DNA from: Ferribacterium limneticum | GTDB taxonomy: Bacteria > Pseudomonadota > Gammaproteobacteria > Burkholderiales > Rhodocyclaceae | Reading direction: 5' to 3' | DNA length: 64,000 nt | NCBI RefSeq assembly: GCF_020510585.1 | Contig: NZ_CP075190.1 | Coordinates: 2,168,001-2,232,000, forward strand | Shown here: positions 36,562-45,879 of the stretch, piece after piece | Numbering within the stretch: position 1 is the first letter of the stretch | Layout: the number at the start of each line of letters is the position of its first letter | Notes under the pieces: generated by a model | The model's input: the letters and a program-made list of their open reading frames with translations, nothing else | Database searches by the model: none | Told to the model about the DNA's origin: nothing | Translations under genes and position numbers: made by a program

Positions 36562-38111
36562 CCACAAGCCGCGAAGACAGCTTCGCCACCCTGCGCGACC
36601 AGCGCCCGTGGGACGTCCTGATCATCGGCGGCGGCGCCAGCGGGCTGGGCGCGGCGGTCGATGCGGCAGCGCGCGGCTATCGAACACTACTCGTCGAAGC
36701 CCGCGATTTCGCCTCCGGCACCTCGATGTGCAGCACCAAGCTGATCCACGGCGGCGTGCGCTACCTGCGCCAGGGCGACATCGGCATGGTGCGCAATGCC
36801 TTACGCGAACGCTCGTACCTGCTGCGCAACGCGCCGCACCTAGTCCATCCGCTCGCCTTCATCATCCCCGCCTGGAATCAGATCGACCGGCTGATGTTCG
36901 CCGGTGGCCTCAAGCTCTACGACCTGCTCTCCGGTTGGCACAACCTTGCCGCCTCGCAGAGCCTGAACCGCCAGGAAGTCCTCGCCGCCCTGCCCGGTTT
37001 AAAAAGCGTCGGACTGTGCGGCGGCATCCGCTACTGGGACGGCCAGTTCGACGACGCCCGGCTGGCCATCACGTTGATGCGCACAGCCACCGACCTCGGC
37101 GCCACCTGCGTCAATTACCTGCCGGCAACCCGCCTGCTCAAGACCAATGGCCGCGTCACCGGCGCCGTCTTACATGATGCGGAAACTGGCGAAGAATTCG
37201 AGGTCACCGCCCGCGCCATCATCAACGCCAGCGGCGTGCACGCCGACAGCGTTCGCCAGTTGGACGACGCCAATGCCCAGCCGCTGTTGACGCCGAGCCA
37301 GGGCATCCACCTCGTGTTCGATGCCGATTTCCTGCCCGGTCAGCAGGCGCTCATGATCCCGAAAACCGAGGACGGCCGCGTCATGTTCGCCATTCCGTGG
37401 CAGGGCAAGGTGCTGCTCGGCACCACCGACACGCCACGGCCGGAATTGCAACAACTCGACGACCCGCAGCCACTCAAAGAGGAAATCGACTTCCTGCTGC
37501 GCACGGCAGCTGGCGTCCTGACCCGGCCGCCGACCCGGGCTGACATCCGCAGCGCTTTCGCCGGCCTGCGCCCGTTGATCCACCCCAATAACACCGACGA
37601 GAAAAATACCGCCGCCCTGTCGCGCGAACACGCCGTGCTGGTCAGCCCGAGCGGCCTGATCACGCTCACTGGCGGCAAATGGACGACCTACCGGCTGATG
37701 GCCGAACAGGTCATCGACCGCGCCAGCGAGCTTGCCGGGTTAAACGTCGTGCCGTGCCCGACCAGAACGCTGAAACTGCACGGCTACACAGATGGGCCGG
37801 CCAACGACGCCTACGGCACCGACGCCCCGCTGCTCGCCACCTTGCCCGGCCACGACCGGCTTTTACACCCGAACCTGCCCTACAGCGAAGCCATGGTCCG
37901 CTTCGCCATCCGCCACGAAGCGGCGCGAACGATCGAAGACATCCTGGCCCGCCGGACGCGCGCCCTGTTCCACGATGCGACCGCCGCCGAGGCATGCATC
38001 GAACGCATTGCCGGGATATTCGCTGAAGAACTGAACCCGGCGCCTGAAAGGCTGGCGACGATGATAGCTGCGGCACGCTGCTATGCCAGACGGTTCAGGC
38101 TGAGTTTCTAA
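36558..38111 (+). CDS. glpD: Aerobic glycerol-3-phosphate dehydrogenase
   Basis: This 517-residue FAD enzyme oxidises glycerol-3-phosphate to dihydroxyacetone phosphate and passes electrons to quinone at the inner membrane. The FAD site is [20 protein letters not shown]. Family signatures are [16 protein letters not shown] and [17 protein letters not shown] near residues 355-370. The C-terminal DAO_C domain is present ([20 protein letters not shown]). It is coupled to glpK by an ATGA overlap. No terminator is evident in the 158 bp that follow, which hold no gene I can support. Confidence 0.96.
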   Translation: MTTSREDSFATLRDQRPWDVLIIGGGASGLGAAVDAAARGYRTLLVEARDFASGTSMCSTKLIHGGVRYLRQGDIGMVRNALRERSYLLRNAPHLVHPLAFIIPAWNQIDRLMFAGGLKLYDLLSGWHNLAASQSLNRQEVLAALPGLKSVGLCGGIRYWDGQFDDARLAITLMRTATDLGATCVNYLPATRLLKTNGRVTGAVLHDAETGEEFEVTARAIINASGVHADSVRQLDDANAQPLLTPSQGIHLVFDADFLPGQQALMIPKTEDGRVMFAIPWQGKVLLGTTDTPRPELQQLDDPQPLKEEIDFLLRTAAGVLTRPPTRADIRSAFAGLRPLIHPNNTDEKNTAALSREHAVLVSPSGLITLTGGKWTTYRLMAEQVIDRASELAGLNVVPCPTRTLKLHGYTDGPANDAYGTDAPLLATLPGHDRLLHPNLPYSEAMVRFAIRHEAARTIEDILARRTRALFHDATAAEACIERIAGIFAEELNPAPERLATMIAAARCYARRFRLSF

Positions 38112-38269
38112 CGTAGTAAGCGGGATCTGCGGCGTGGTGCGCCACCGGCCAAGGTCGATGTCGGGCGTCTGGCGGAATTGATCACGCAGCCGCCGCAGTC
38201 ACCACGCATTGGAGCACACGCGTGATGGACACCAAGCCATTGAGCCACTTCCTGGCAAGCTCCGAACAA

Positions 38270-38839
38270 TCAGCGGAAGAAAAGTGACGTTCCCTTTTCC
38301 TGAACCGGCCCGAGCGGATTCTTCGTTTCCTCAACTTCGCTGATCGAGGGCACCCCACTCCATGACTTGTACACGACGCGTTCGCCAACAACGACAACAA
38401 CTGCACCGAAACGCCAACCGGTAATTTCAGTACGGCGTTCGTAGTTGATGAAATCGAGGAAGAAATTTCCGACTCGGGTACGGCGGCTTTGCCGGTATTC
38501 GATAGCGAAGGCACTGCATCGGATCGAGGATTGCAGACACTCACGCAGACCGGGTTCAAGAAACTCGTCGCGCACCGCGTTCGGTGCGTACTTGCCGAGC
38601 ACGTCGCTGTAGTGAAGGACAGCCACATTCTTGTTCACGAAGGGGTCGTAACCCAGCTGCTTCAGCTCTTGCAGCGTCGTCGTTCCCGGCTGAATGCTGT
38701 CGTAGGTTTTCTTGACCTCCTCGAAGGTTTTCCACGGCGCTTCGGTTTCGGATTTTGATTTAGGCAACAGCGCAGTGCAGCCAGCGACAAGCGCGGCAGC
38801 CAACATAAGGCTCAGACAGACAAGGAAACGGTAGGACAT
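38270..38839 (-). CDS. Predicted lipoprotein of unknown function
   Basis: This 189-residue protein begins MSYRFLVCLSLMLAAALVAG followed by CTALL, a lipobox with Cys21, so it is probably lipid-anchored. The mature part has a repeated-turn start (FEEVKKTYDSIQPGTTTLQE) that recalls SmpA/OmlA-like small lipoproteins (PGTT-LQELKQLGYDP). The rest, including EITGWRFGAVVVVVGERVVY, is beta-rich. No function is assigned. It lies alone between glpD (convergent) and the lipid transporter operon (same strand). The 168 bp upstream of it hold nothing I can identify. Confidence 0.78.
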   Translation of the reverse strand: MSYRFLVCLSLMLAAALVAGCTALLPKSKSETEAPWKTFEEVKKTYDSIQPGTTTLQELKQLGYDPFVNKNVAVLHYSDVLGKYAPNAVRDEFLEPGLRECLQSSIRCSAFAIEYRQSRRTRVGNFFLDFINYERRTEITGWRFGAVVVVVGERVVYKSWSGVPSISEVEETKNPLGPVQEKGTSLFFR

Positions 38840-39007
38840 GATCTTGGTCCGTTTATGACAACACCAAACCCCGGCCAGTCGTTCCTGGCCAAGGATTTAT
38901 CTACCTTCACTGTCCGCCTTTAAATCAACGCCTTCTGTTCGGTATCGCACTTAACTCGATGCCAAAGTCCGTGCCCAGTAGCGATGCGCCGATGTAACGA
39001 CCACGAA

Positions 39008-39724
39008 TCAATTCGGGTTGGCCATAGATTGGCCGGATAGCGGCAATTCGCCCGCTTTGTGGCGCTTGCTGTCGGCTGGTGCCCAGATGCCTGCGGCTTT
39101 GGCGCAAAAGCTGGCCAGGCGCTCCATGACGTTCTGTACGGCACGATTGGCCGCGACGACGCCGCCGTAGGGGGCATCTTGTTCCGCCGCCACGGTCTCG
39201 TCGAATTCTTGCCAGGCAAGGACCTGACGGGTTTCGTTGTCGACCAGGTAGGCCCGCAGCGTGAAGCGAACGTGGCTGGGAGCGCTGCCAAACTCATGCT
39301 GCAGACGCAGGATTTCGACATCGAGCCTGAGGTCGCCGGCGGCGACACTGGGCGTCATGACGACGGCGCGAAAGGCGCTGGTATTTTCGAGCGCCGCGAC
39401 AATGCTTGGGGCGATCATCCGGGCCGGCGTGTCGATCCATTCGCTGCGGGCGAAATACTCCAGCTGGTGGGGCTCACGGACATAGATGATGCGGTGGCTG
39501 TCGAACCCCGGCGCCGCATGCGGCGGATTGACGATCAGGGTCGGTGCCGAGATCGACCGCGGTGCGGCTATCGATGAAATGGCGCCGGGCCGTGCCCCAT
39601 AAAGCGAATAGAAGGCCGGACGGGCCTCCCTGGTCGTATCAAGAATGCCGCAAGCGCCGAGCAGTAACAGCAAAAGTCCGGCGCCACCCAGCCGGCGCAA
39701 GCAGTTGTTCGATGGGCTGATCAT
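39008..39724 (-). CDS. ABC-type transport auxiliary lipoprotein (PqiC/YmbA-like)
   Basis: This 238-residue lipoprotein has a signal ending LLLLLGACGILDT (lipobox Cys25). A DUF330/ABC-trans_aux pattern follows: IIYVREPHQLEYFARSEWID, and ARMIAPSIVAALENTSAFRA. It is the last gene of a permease-ATPase-MlaD-lipoprotein operon, with its start overlapping the MlaD stop. It probably sits in the outer membrane and receives or passes lipids for the transporter, by analogy with PqiC. The C-terminal tail is unusually long and polar. Confidence 0.88.
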   Translation of the reverse strand: MISPSNNCLRRLGGAGLLLLLLGACGILDTTREARPAFYSLYGARPGAISSIAAPRSISAPTLIVNPPHAAPGFDSHRIIYVREPHQLEYFARSEWIDTPARMIAPSIVAALENTSAFRAVVMTPSVAAGDLRLDVEILRLQHEFGSAPSHVRFTLRAYLVDNETRQVLAWQEFDETVAAEQDAPYGGVVAANRAVQNVMERLASFCAKAAGIWAPADSKRHKAGELPLSGQSMANPN

Positions 39725-40674
39725 GGCTTCCGTGCTCCTTGTGACGACTCTCCCGGTCCATCCGGCACCGGCTTGTGGCCGAGCAGCAGCCCGTAAGGAT
39801 TGCGTTCGGTTTGTTCGCTGAGGCGGCGCAGCGAGGTGGTCAGCACACTCAGTTCGCCGAGCAGACGTTCCAGCTGGGGCACGGTTTCCGCCGTAAAGCG
39901 GTTGACGTCACCGCCTACCGAGTTAATGGTCTTGCCGGCGCTGGCGCTGGTTTTGGCCACTTCATTACCCATCTTCTCGACGGCGTCAGCGCTCCGTCCG
40001 AGGCGGACGATCAGCGGCTCGAGCCCGGCGCTAGCCTGTGCGGAGTTCTTCATCGTCCGCGCCGCATCGACCAAGCCGGCATCGATGGTTTCCTTGCGCG
40101 CAGCCAGGGTGTGCGCAAGGCTGGCGAGGTCGGCCAGGGTGCTCTTGAAGGCCGCCTGGTTTTCGACGCTGAGTATGGCGTTGATGTTGTTCGAGGTGCT
40201 GTCGAGCTTGGCCAGAACACTGGTCAGCACATTCTCCAGGCGGGCACTGAGCGACGGCTTGGTACGGATTACCGGATATTCGCTGCCCTCTGCGGCAAGC
40301 AGCAGCAGCGCCTGGTCAGTGCCGCCGCTTAGTTCGACATAGGCGATGCCGGTCAGGCCCTGCGTTTTGAGGACCGCTACCGTGTCCTCCTTGATCGGCG
40401 TGCCGCGCTCGATGGCAAAGAGCAGGTTTACCCGCTCTGGATTGCTCGGGTCGAGCTCGATTTGCCGCACCTTGCCGACATCGACGCCGTTGTATTTGAC
40501 CGGCGCATTGAGGTTCAGACCGGCGACCGATTCGTCTTCGATCGCCAGATAGAGATCGTATTTCTTCTGGAAGGCACCGCCCGAGGCGAGCCAGAGAAGC
40601 GCTGCGACCAGCACGGCGCCAAGGACGAGAACGAAGGCGCCGACGACGGCGTAATTTACTTTTGTTTCCATCAT
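39721..40674 (-). CDS. MlaD-family (MCE) lipid-transport protein
   Basis: This 317-residue substrate-binding subunit has one N-terminal membrane helix (VNYAVVGAFVLVLGAVLVAA) followed by a single MCE domain (about 38-120; VAGLNLNAPVKYNGVDVGKV and TQGLTGIAYVELSGG). A long helical C-terminal part follows, as in MlaD/PqiB proteins that form a periplasmic channel. The start is ATG 40674, overlapping the ATPase stop (ATGA); the reading frame extends further upstream but inside the ATPase gene. It is part of a phospholipid-transport operon. Confidence 0.94.
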   Translation of the reverse strand: MMETKVNYAVVGAFVLVLGAVLVAALLWLASGGAFQKKYDLYLAIEDESVAGLNLNAPVKYNGVDVGKVRQIELDPSNPERVNLLFAIERGTPIKEDTVAVLKTQGLTGIAYVELSGGTDQALLLLAAEGSEYPVIRTKPSLSARLENVLTSVLAKLDSTSNNINAILSVENQAAFKSTLADLASLAHTLAARKETIDAGLVDAARTMKNSAQASAGLEPLIVRLGRSADAVEKMGNEVAKTSASAGKTINSVGGDVNRFTAETVPQLERLLGELSVLTTSLRRLSEQTERNPYGLLLGHKPVPDGPGESSQGARKP

Positions 40675-41462
40675 TTCATCCTGGTCTGTTGTTGCGCCGC
40701 CCGCCCGCGCGGGCCATCGAAGAATTTCCGGATGGCGGGCAAGTCGATCCCGGCCAGCTCGGACATCGCGCCGAGACCTTGCACCTTGCCGTCGGCCAGC
40801 ACGGCAACACGGTCGGAGACCTGCCAAAGGAGATCGAGGTCGTGCGTGATGATGACGATGCTCAGGTCGAAGAGATCGCGCAGCTTTCTGATCAGTTGGT
40901 CGATTTCGTCGGCGCTTTCGGGGTCGAGGCCAGCAGTTGGTTCATCGAGAAAGAGCAGTTCCGGGTCGAGCGCCAGGGCACGGGCGAGTGAGGCTCGTTT
41001 CATCATGCCGCCGCTCAGTTCAGCCGGATATTGCGCCCCGACTTGCGGCTCGAGGCCGGTCATGGCCAGCTTCCAGTCGGCGATTTCGTCGATCAGAGCG
41101 TTGCTCAGTCCGGTGTGCTCACGCAGCGGCAGGCCGACGTTTTCCTTGATCGTCAGCGAACCAAACAGGCCACCGCTCTGGAACATCACTCCCCAACGCT
41201 GGCGCAAGGCCAGGGCGGCCGCATCGCTGATATTTTCCAGGTCAACACCGAGCACCTTGATGGCGCCCGACTCGGGTTGATGCAACAGGATGATTTCGCG
41301 GAGCAGCGTCGATTTCCCGGAACCCGAGCCGCCAACCAGCGCCAGGATCTCGGCCCGGCGGACGACCAGATCGAGTCCGGCATGGACAACATGCTCGCCG
41401 AAACGCGTCGTCAGTTGCCTGATCTCGATGACGGTATTGTCTGGGGAAGCCAGGCTTGTCAT
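40671..41462 (-). CDS. Mla-type ABC transporter ATP-binding protein
   Basis: This 263-residue ATPase powers the lipid transporter. Walker A is LVGGSGSGKSTLLREIIL, the signature is YPAELSGGMMKRASLARALA, Walker B is PELLFLDEPTAGLDP, and the switch His lies in IVIITHDLDLLW. MlaF-like features include the large E-rich insertion before the signature. It starts 2 bp after the permease stop and overlaps the MlaD gene. Confidence 0.95.
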   Translation of the reverse strand: MTSLASPDNTVIEIRQLTTRFGEHVVHAGLDLVVRRAEILALVGGSGSGKSTLLREIILLHQPESGAIKVLGVDLENISDAAALALRQRWGVMFQSGGLFGSLTIKENVGLPLREHTGLSNALIDEIADWKLAMTGLEPQVGAQYPAELSGGMMKRASLARALALDPELLFLDEPTAGLDPESADEIDQLIRKLRDLFDLSIVIITHDLDLLWQVSDRVAVLADGKVQGLGAMSELAGIDLPAIRKFFDGPRGRAAQQQTRMK

Positions 41463-41463
41463 C

Positions 41464-42600
41464 TCAGAGGTCCAGCGCGCTGAAGGCCACCGAGAACAGC
41501 GCGTCAGCGACGATCACCAGGAAAATAGCCTGGACGACGCTGCGCGTGGTCTGGCGACCGACACTGTCCGGACCGCCATGCGTGCGAAACCCCTGAAAAC
41601 AGCCGACCGTGACGATGATGGCGGCAAACACCGGTGCCTTGCTTAGGCCGATCAGATAAGCGGTCACGCTGACTGTCTTGGCGAAGCGATCGAGGAATTC
41701 GACGTAGCTGACCGCCAACTGGGCGCGCGCCATCAGCATGCCGCCGAAGACGCCAAGGACGTCGGCAAACACCGTGAGGAGCGGGAGCACAATGAGCATG
41801 GCGATGATCTTGGGCAGTACCAGCAGTTCCAGCGGTGCGATGCCGATGGTGCGCATGGCGTCGATCTCCTCGGTCACAGCCATGGTGCCGATCTGCGCGG
41901 CGTAGGCCGAGCCCGAGCGGCCGGCGACAATGATGGCGGTGATCAGCGGCGCAAACTCGCGCAGCATCGAGAGGCCGACCAGATCGACGACAAAGATATT
42001 CGCTCCGTACTGACGGAGTTGGTCAGCCCCCTGGTAGGCAACGACGATCCCGAGCAGGAAGGAAAGCAGGCCGACGATGGGCATGGCATCGAAGCCTGCG
42101 CTGCGGATGTTGTAGAGGACGGTACGCCAGCGGAGACGTTTCGGCTCGGCCAGACATTTTCCAAAGGCGAAGGTGCATTCTCCGATAAAACCGAGAAGTG
42201 CCATGCCTTGTTCAAAAGCGGCCGCCGTGTCGCGGCCCAGACTTTCGCGCCAGTTCGGGGCCGGAATGGCATCCTGCTTGGCGGTGCCTGCCTGATGGAT
42301 ATCTTCCTGACCAACGACTTCCAGCAGTTTGGCGAATTCAGGCTTAAGTAGCCGGATATCGACGCCAACAGATTCCTCACCCAGCCGGCGGCGCAGCTTT
42401 TCCATGATCCAGGCACCAACCGAATCAAAGGCCTCGATGCGCGAAGCATCAATGACCATCGTTGAGCCAGAAGGCGCTGACAAGGCCTTGAGTTGCGCTT
42501 CGATCTGGCCGATGCCATACGCCGTCCACGAGCCTGATGCCACGAGCTCCTGTGGGGTCGTCCGGGCGATTTCAGCCTGTGCTAGCGGAATAAGCATCAT
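41464..42600 (-). CDS. MlaE-type permease with N-terminal STAS domain
   Basis: This 378-residue protein fuses a STAS domain (about 25-110, MVIDASRIEAFDSVGAWIME), elsewhere encoded as MlaB, to an MlaE permease. The permease has five or six helices and the family stretch PLITAIIVAGRSGSAYAAQI, then MAVTEEIDAMRTIGIAPLEL. It is first in the operon permease-ATPase-MlaD-lipoprotein and should move phospholipid between the inner membrane and the periplasmic parts. ATG 42600 and 42597 are adjacent, with AGGCGAGG upstream; the longer frame to 42660 lacks a site. Confidence 0.93.
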   Translation of the reverse strand: MMLIPLAQAEIARTTPQELVASGSWTAYGIGQIEAQLKALSAPSGSTMVIDASRIEAFDSVGAWIMEKLRRRLGEESVGVDIRLLKPEFAKLLEVVGQEDIHQAGTAKQDAIPAPNWRESLGRDTAAAFEQGMALLGFIGECTFAFGKCLAEPKRLRWRTVLYNIRSAGFDAMPIVGLLSFLLGIVVAYQGADQLRQYGANIFVVDLVGLSMLREFAPLITAIIVAGRSGSAYAAQIGTMAVTEEIDAMRTIGIAPLELLVLPKIIAMLIVLPLLTVFADVLGVFGGMLMARAQLAVSYVEFLDRFAKTVSVTAYLIGLSKAPVFAAIIVTVGCFQGFRTHGGPDSVGRQTTRSVVQAIFLVIVADALFSVAFSALDL

Positions 42601-42722
42601 GCCTCGCCTATAGTGCCCGTCGATTGATAGACCTGAACAGGCGAAGCGCCAAAGCTCCACGGTCGGCGAGCCTGCATGATGCGCCGCTGTGGCCGAAAGT
42701 AGCCCCAGGCGGCAGCGCTTCC

Positions 42723-43046
42723 TTACTTGTCAGCCACGACCTTGATTTCATTCTTCACGGAGGTAACGCCTTTCACCCCCTTGGCAATTGAAACAGCCTT
42801 GTCCACAGCACTTTGGCTGGCTGCGCTGCCGGTCAGCAAGACCATGCCATGCTTGTCGGTATCGACGTTGATCTTGACCAGGCTCGACATCTTTTCGGCG
42901 GCCAGTTCAGCCTTGATCTTGGTGGTAATGACCGAATCCTTGACATATTCGGTGGCCGAGGACTTCTCGGCATCGGCGGTATAGCCGGTTACCGGCAGCA
43001 GAAACAGGCCGGCAACGAGAACGCTTGCAGTGAGTTTGTTGTTCAT
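42723..43046 (-). CDS. Exported BON-domain protein
   Basis: This 107-residue protein has a signal peptide (MNNKLTASVLVAGLFLLPVTG) and one BON domain (about 35-105; VITTKIKAELAAEKMSSLVK, then GMVLLTGSAASQSAVDKAVS). It resembles OsmY-type periplasmic stress proteins that bind phospholipid. ATG 43046 has AAGGA upstream. It is transcribed in the same direction as the Mla-type operon and ends 123 bp before it, so a shared envelope role is possible. The 276 bp upstream of it hold no gene. Confidence 0.9.
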   Translation of the reverse strand: MNNKLTASVLVAGLFLLPVTGYTADAEKSSATEYVKDSVITTKIKAELAAEKMSSLVKINVDTDKHGMVLLTGSAASQSAVDKAVSIAKGVKGVTSVKNEIKVVADK

Positions 43047-43322
43047 GATGAGTCCTTGAGGATTGAAAAGTACGACGGCCATAAAACCAGATACTTGCCA
43101 GTTGTCGTAATGGTGATTTATCACTCCATCGGCCGACTCTTCTGTGCGGCGGCATACATAGCGCGCATTTTTCCCGACCATCCCGCCTGCTACGTGGCGC
43201 TATTGATACGCTGCCGAACGGATGCGTTTCGTCTGGGCAAGGTCCAAGCTTAGAACCTGATATTCACGATCTTCCGAGCAATAGTGCTAGGAAGGCGAGA
43301 TGAATGAACTACAGGCTGGGAT

Positions 43323-44090
43323 TTAGCTTGCTTGATCGATTGAGGCGACAACAGGTTGCTCATCAAGGCTCAGTCCTTTCGCCTTCCGCAACAGTCGATC
43401 CTGCTCTGTCCTGATTATGAAATAGCACCCACAGGCCCGCTTCTCCATTCCCGGCCGATCAAGCAAGGCAATGCGACCACGTCCGTAATGTATCAACCCA
43501 GCCTTCCGCAGCCTGACTGCAATCTCGGAAATCGCCGGACGACGCACCCCGAGCAGATTGGCGATCGACTCCTGGGAGAGCTCCAGATAGTTGATGGGCA
43601 AGCGGTCGAAACGCATGAGCAGCCAGCGACATAGTTGCTGCTCCAGCGAATGATGGTGGACGCAAACAAGCGTTTGCGCCATTTCTGTCAGCAACGCCTG
43701 GGTATAGCGCAATAGTGTTTTTTGCAGCGGGCCGCCGCGCTGGAATTCGCGTTTCAGATGCTCTCCTGCCAAGCGGTAGGCGTATCCAGGGTTCTGCACA
43801 ACAGCCCGGCTCAGCGTGCTCTCGCCATCCAGGACAGCCGCAACGCCGACCACTCCGTCATTGCCAACCATGGCAATCTCGACCATGGCGCCATCGTCCA
43901 TTTCATAGAGCAGAGAAATGACAGCACTGGTTGGAAAATATGCATACTGAATCGGGGTTCCCGGTTCATAGAGGCAGAGGCCCGGCGGCAACAAGAGCAA
44001 CTCAAGGCTGGGACTCAGCCGCGTAATCTCTTCAGGCGACAAGGTGACAAGCAAGTCATTTATATGATGTTGGCGTAATGCAGATGACAT
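43323..44090 (-). CDS. Crp/Fnr-family transcriptional regulator
   Basis: This 255-residue regulator has an N-terminal cyclic-nucleotide-binding-like domain (YAYFPTSAVISLLYEMDDG and EIAMVGNDGVVGVAAVLDGE) and a C-terminal HTH (LSQESIANLLGVRRPAISEI, about 170-190). It lacks Fnr-type N-terminal cysteines and the classical cAMP-contact motif. The same subfamily is represented again by the N-terminal half of the Crp-PAS protein at 51761. It is divergent from a chemoreceptor gene, with 130 bp between them; targets are unknown. Confidence 0.92.
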   Translation of the reverse strand: MSSALRQHHINDLLVTLSPEEITRLSPSLELLLLPPGLCLYEPGTPIQYAYFPTSAVISLLYEMDDGAMVEIAMVGNDGVVGVAAVLDGESTLSRAVVQNPGYAYRLAGEHLKREFQRGGPLQKTLLRYTQALLTEMAQTLVCVHHHSLEQQLCRWLLMRFDRLPINYLELSQESIANLLGVRRPAISEIAVRLRKAGLIHYGRGRIALLDRPGMEKRACGCYFIIRTEQDRLLRKAKGLSLDEQPVVASIDQAS

Positions 44091-44220
44091 GATTTAATGC
44101 CGACGCGGGCGTGTGGGGACTACATCATGAACTAAACCAATTTAATGTTATGTACGGTTCCGGACAGACAGGCTTCAAGCTTGCAAATAGCATTAGTTAC
44201 AAATTTAATTGGAACGCGAA

Positions 44221-45849
44221 ATGAAACAAAAAAATAACATGCGTATTTCGACGCGTATGCAGATTTTGATTGGCCTGACCCTGATCGGTTTGATTGTGCT
44301 CTGCTTTGCCGCTTTGTTCCAGCTCAAGGGCACGATGCTCGATGATCGCAAGCAAAAAACCCGAAATCTGGTAGAAGTGGCTTTGGGGACACTGGCTTAC
44401 CACCACAAGCTGGCCGAGGACGGAAAATTATCGGCGGATGCGGCGAAGGAAGCGGCGCGGGAGAGCTTGCGCGGGCTCCGCTACGACACCAGTGATTACT
44501 TTTTCATCATCGATACCAACGCCAATTACGTCCTGATGCCGCCCAAGCCGGCGTCCGAAGGACAAAATGCAATGGAAGTAAAGGACACCAACGGCAAACT
44601 GATTTTTCAAGAGCTTATTGCAGCAGGCCAGCGGGGCGGCGGCTTTGTCGAATACGTTTTTCCGAGACCTGGGCAACAGAAATCCGAACCGAAACTTTCC
44701 TATGCCGGTAGTTTCACGCCCTGGGGTTGGGTGCTGGGTACCGGCATTTATATAGACGATGTCGAAACCGAGTACTGGAAAGGCGCGCTATCGTTGGGTG
44801 GCATTTCTTTCGTCCTGCTCGTGGTGCTGAGCCTGATCGGCTGGCGAGTCAGCGCCGGCATACTGCAACAACTCGGCGGTGAGCCGGCCGAAGCAACGGC
44901 CGTCATGCAACAGGTTGCCGCAGGTGATTTGACGGCAGCCGTCGGCAACCGGCCAGATGGCAGTCTGCTTCATGCATTGGGAACCATGGTTACCTCGCTG
45001 CGCGAACTGGTCAAGGAAATCAATGTCGGCGCCAATCAGGTGGTACAAAACGCCGAGCAGATCAGCCTCGCCTCCCGGGAAGTCAGCATCGCCGCCGAAC
45101 ACCAGTCCGATGCGACATCGGCCATGGCCGCCGCCATCGAAGAGCTGACGGTCAGCTCCACCCATATTTCCGAGAGCGCCAGCGAAACTGAGCAGGATTC
45201 ACTGACCGCGATGACCGAAGCGGGCGAAGGCAGTCAGCGGGTCGAACAGGCGACCAGCGCCATCCAGAAAATTGCTTCGACCGTTGCCGAGGCGTCCAGG
45301 CAAATCCACGAACTTGAAGGCCGGACCAAGCAGGTTTCGTCAATCGCCAATGTCATCAAGGATATTGCCGGACAGACCAACTTGCTGGCACTCAATGCCG
45401 CCATCGAGGCGGCTCGCGCCGGCGAACAAGGGCGCGGTTTTGCCGTGGTGGCGGACGAGGTGCGTAAGCTTGCCGAACGGACATCATCGGCCACTATCGA
45501 GATTGAGCAGATGATTGTCGGCATTCAAAAAGACACCATCGGCGCCGTCTCGGCCATGAACTCGGCGCTGCCGGAGGTCGAGCATGGTGTGGAACTGGCC
45601 GGTTCGGCCTCCGCTTCCCTGCGCGCCATTGAAGCAGGCGCCGGCCGTACACTTGGACGAGTCCGCGAAGTGGCCGATGCCACCCGGGAACAGAGTGCAG
45701 CGAGTACCTCCATCGCGCAGCGCGTCGAAACCATAGCCCAGATGGTCGAAGAAACCTCCTCAACCATCCGTGGCACGGCGGAAACTGCCAATCAACTGGA
45801 ATTGATTGCTCAGGGACTCAAAGCACAGATCGGCCGCTTTCAGGTTTAA
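44221..45849 (+). CDS. Methyl-accepting chemotaxis protein with Cache sensor
   Basis: This 542-residue receptor has a first membrane helix ([21 protein letters not shown]), a periplasmic single-Cache-type domain ([40 protein letters not shown]), and a second helix ([14 protein letters not shown]). A HAMP-like segment and a signalling domain follow, with the conserved tip [20 protein letters not shown] and [16 protein letters not shown]. The ligand is unknown; this Cache type often binds small organic acids. ATG 44221 is taken; a TTG at 44209 is possible. The next gene, a PAS-GGDEF-EAL protein, starts 30 bp later and may be co-transcribed. Confidence 0.95.
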   Translation: MKQKNNMRISTRMQILIGLTLIGLIVLCFAALFQLKGTMLDDRKQKTRNLVEVALGTLAYHHKLAEDGKLSADAAKEAARESLRGLRYDTSDYFFIIDTNANYVLMPPKPASEGQNAMEVKDTNGKLIFQELIAAGQRGGGFVEYVFPRPGQQKSEPKLSYAGSFTPWGWVLGTGIYIDDVETEYWKGALSLGGISFVLLVVLSLIGWRVSAGILQQLGGEPAEATAVMQQVAAGDLTAAVGNRPDGSLLHALGTMVTSLRELVKEINVGANQVVQNAEQISLASREVSIAAEHQSDATSAMAAAIEELTVSSTHISESASETEQDSLTAMTEAGEGSQRVEQATSAIQKIASTVAEASRQIHELEGRTKQVSSIANVIKDIAGQTNLLALNAAIEAARAGEQGRGFAVVADEVRKLAERTSSATIEIEQMIVGIQKDTIGAVSAMNSALPEVEHGVELAGSASASLRAIEAGAGRTLGRVREVADATREQSAASTSIAQRVETIAQMVEETSSTIRGTAETANQLELIAQGLKAQIGRFQV

Positions 45850-45879
45850 TGCCGCCCTCGCAAATTGGAGCGGCTGACA

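Noticed and set aside
38112..38269. Possible gene remnant between glpD and the lipoprotein gene
   Set aside because: No frame with a start or a recognisable fragment could be supported.
42655..42672. CCACGGTCGGCGAGCC near the Mla-type permease gene as a repeat copy
   Set aside because: Only the first eight bases match; no tail.
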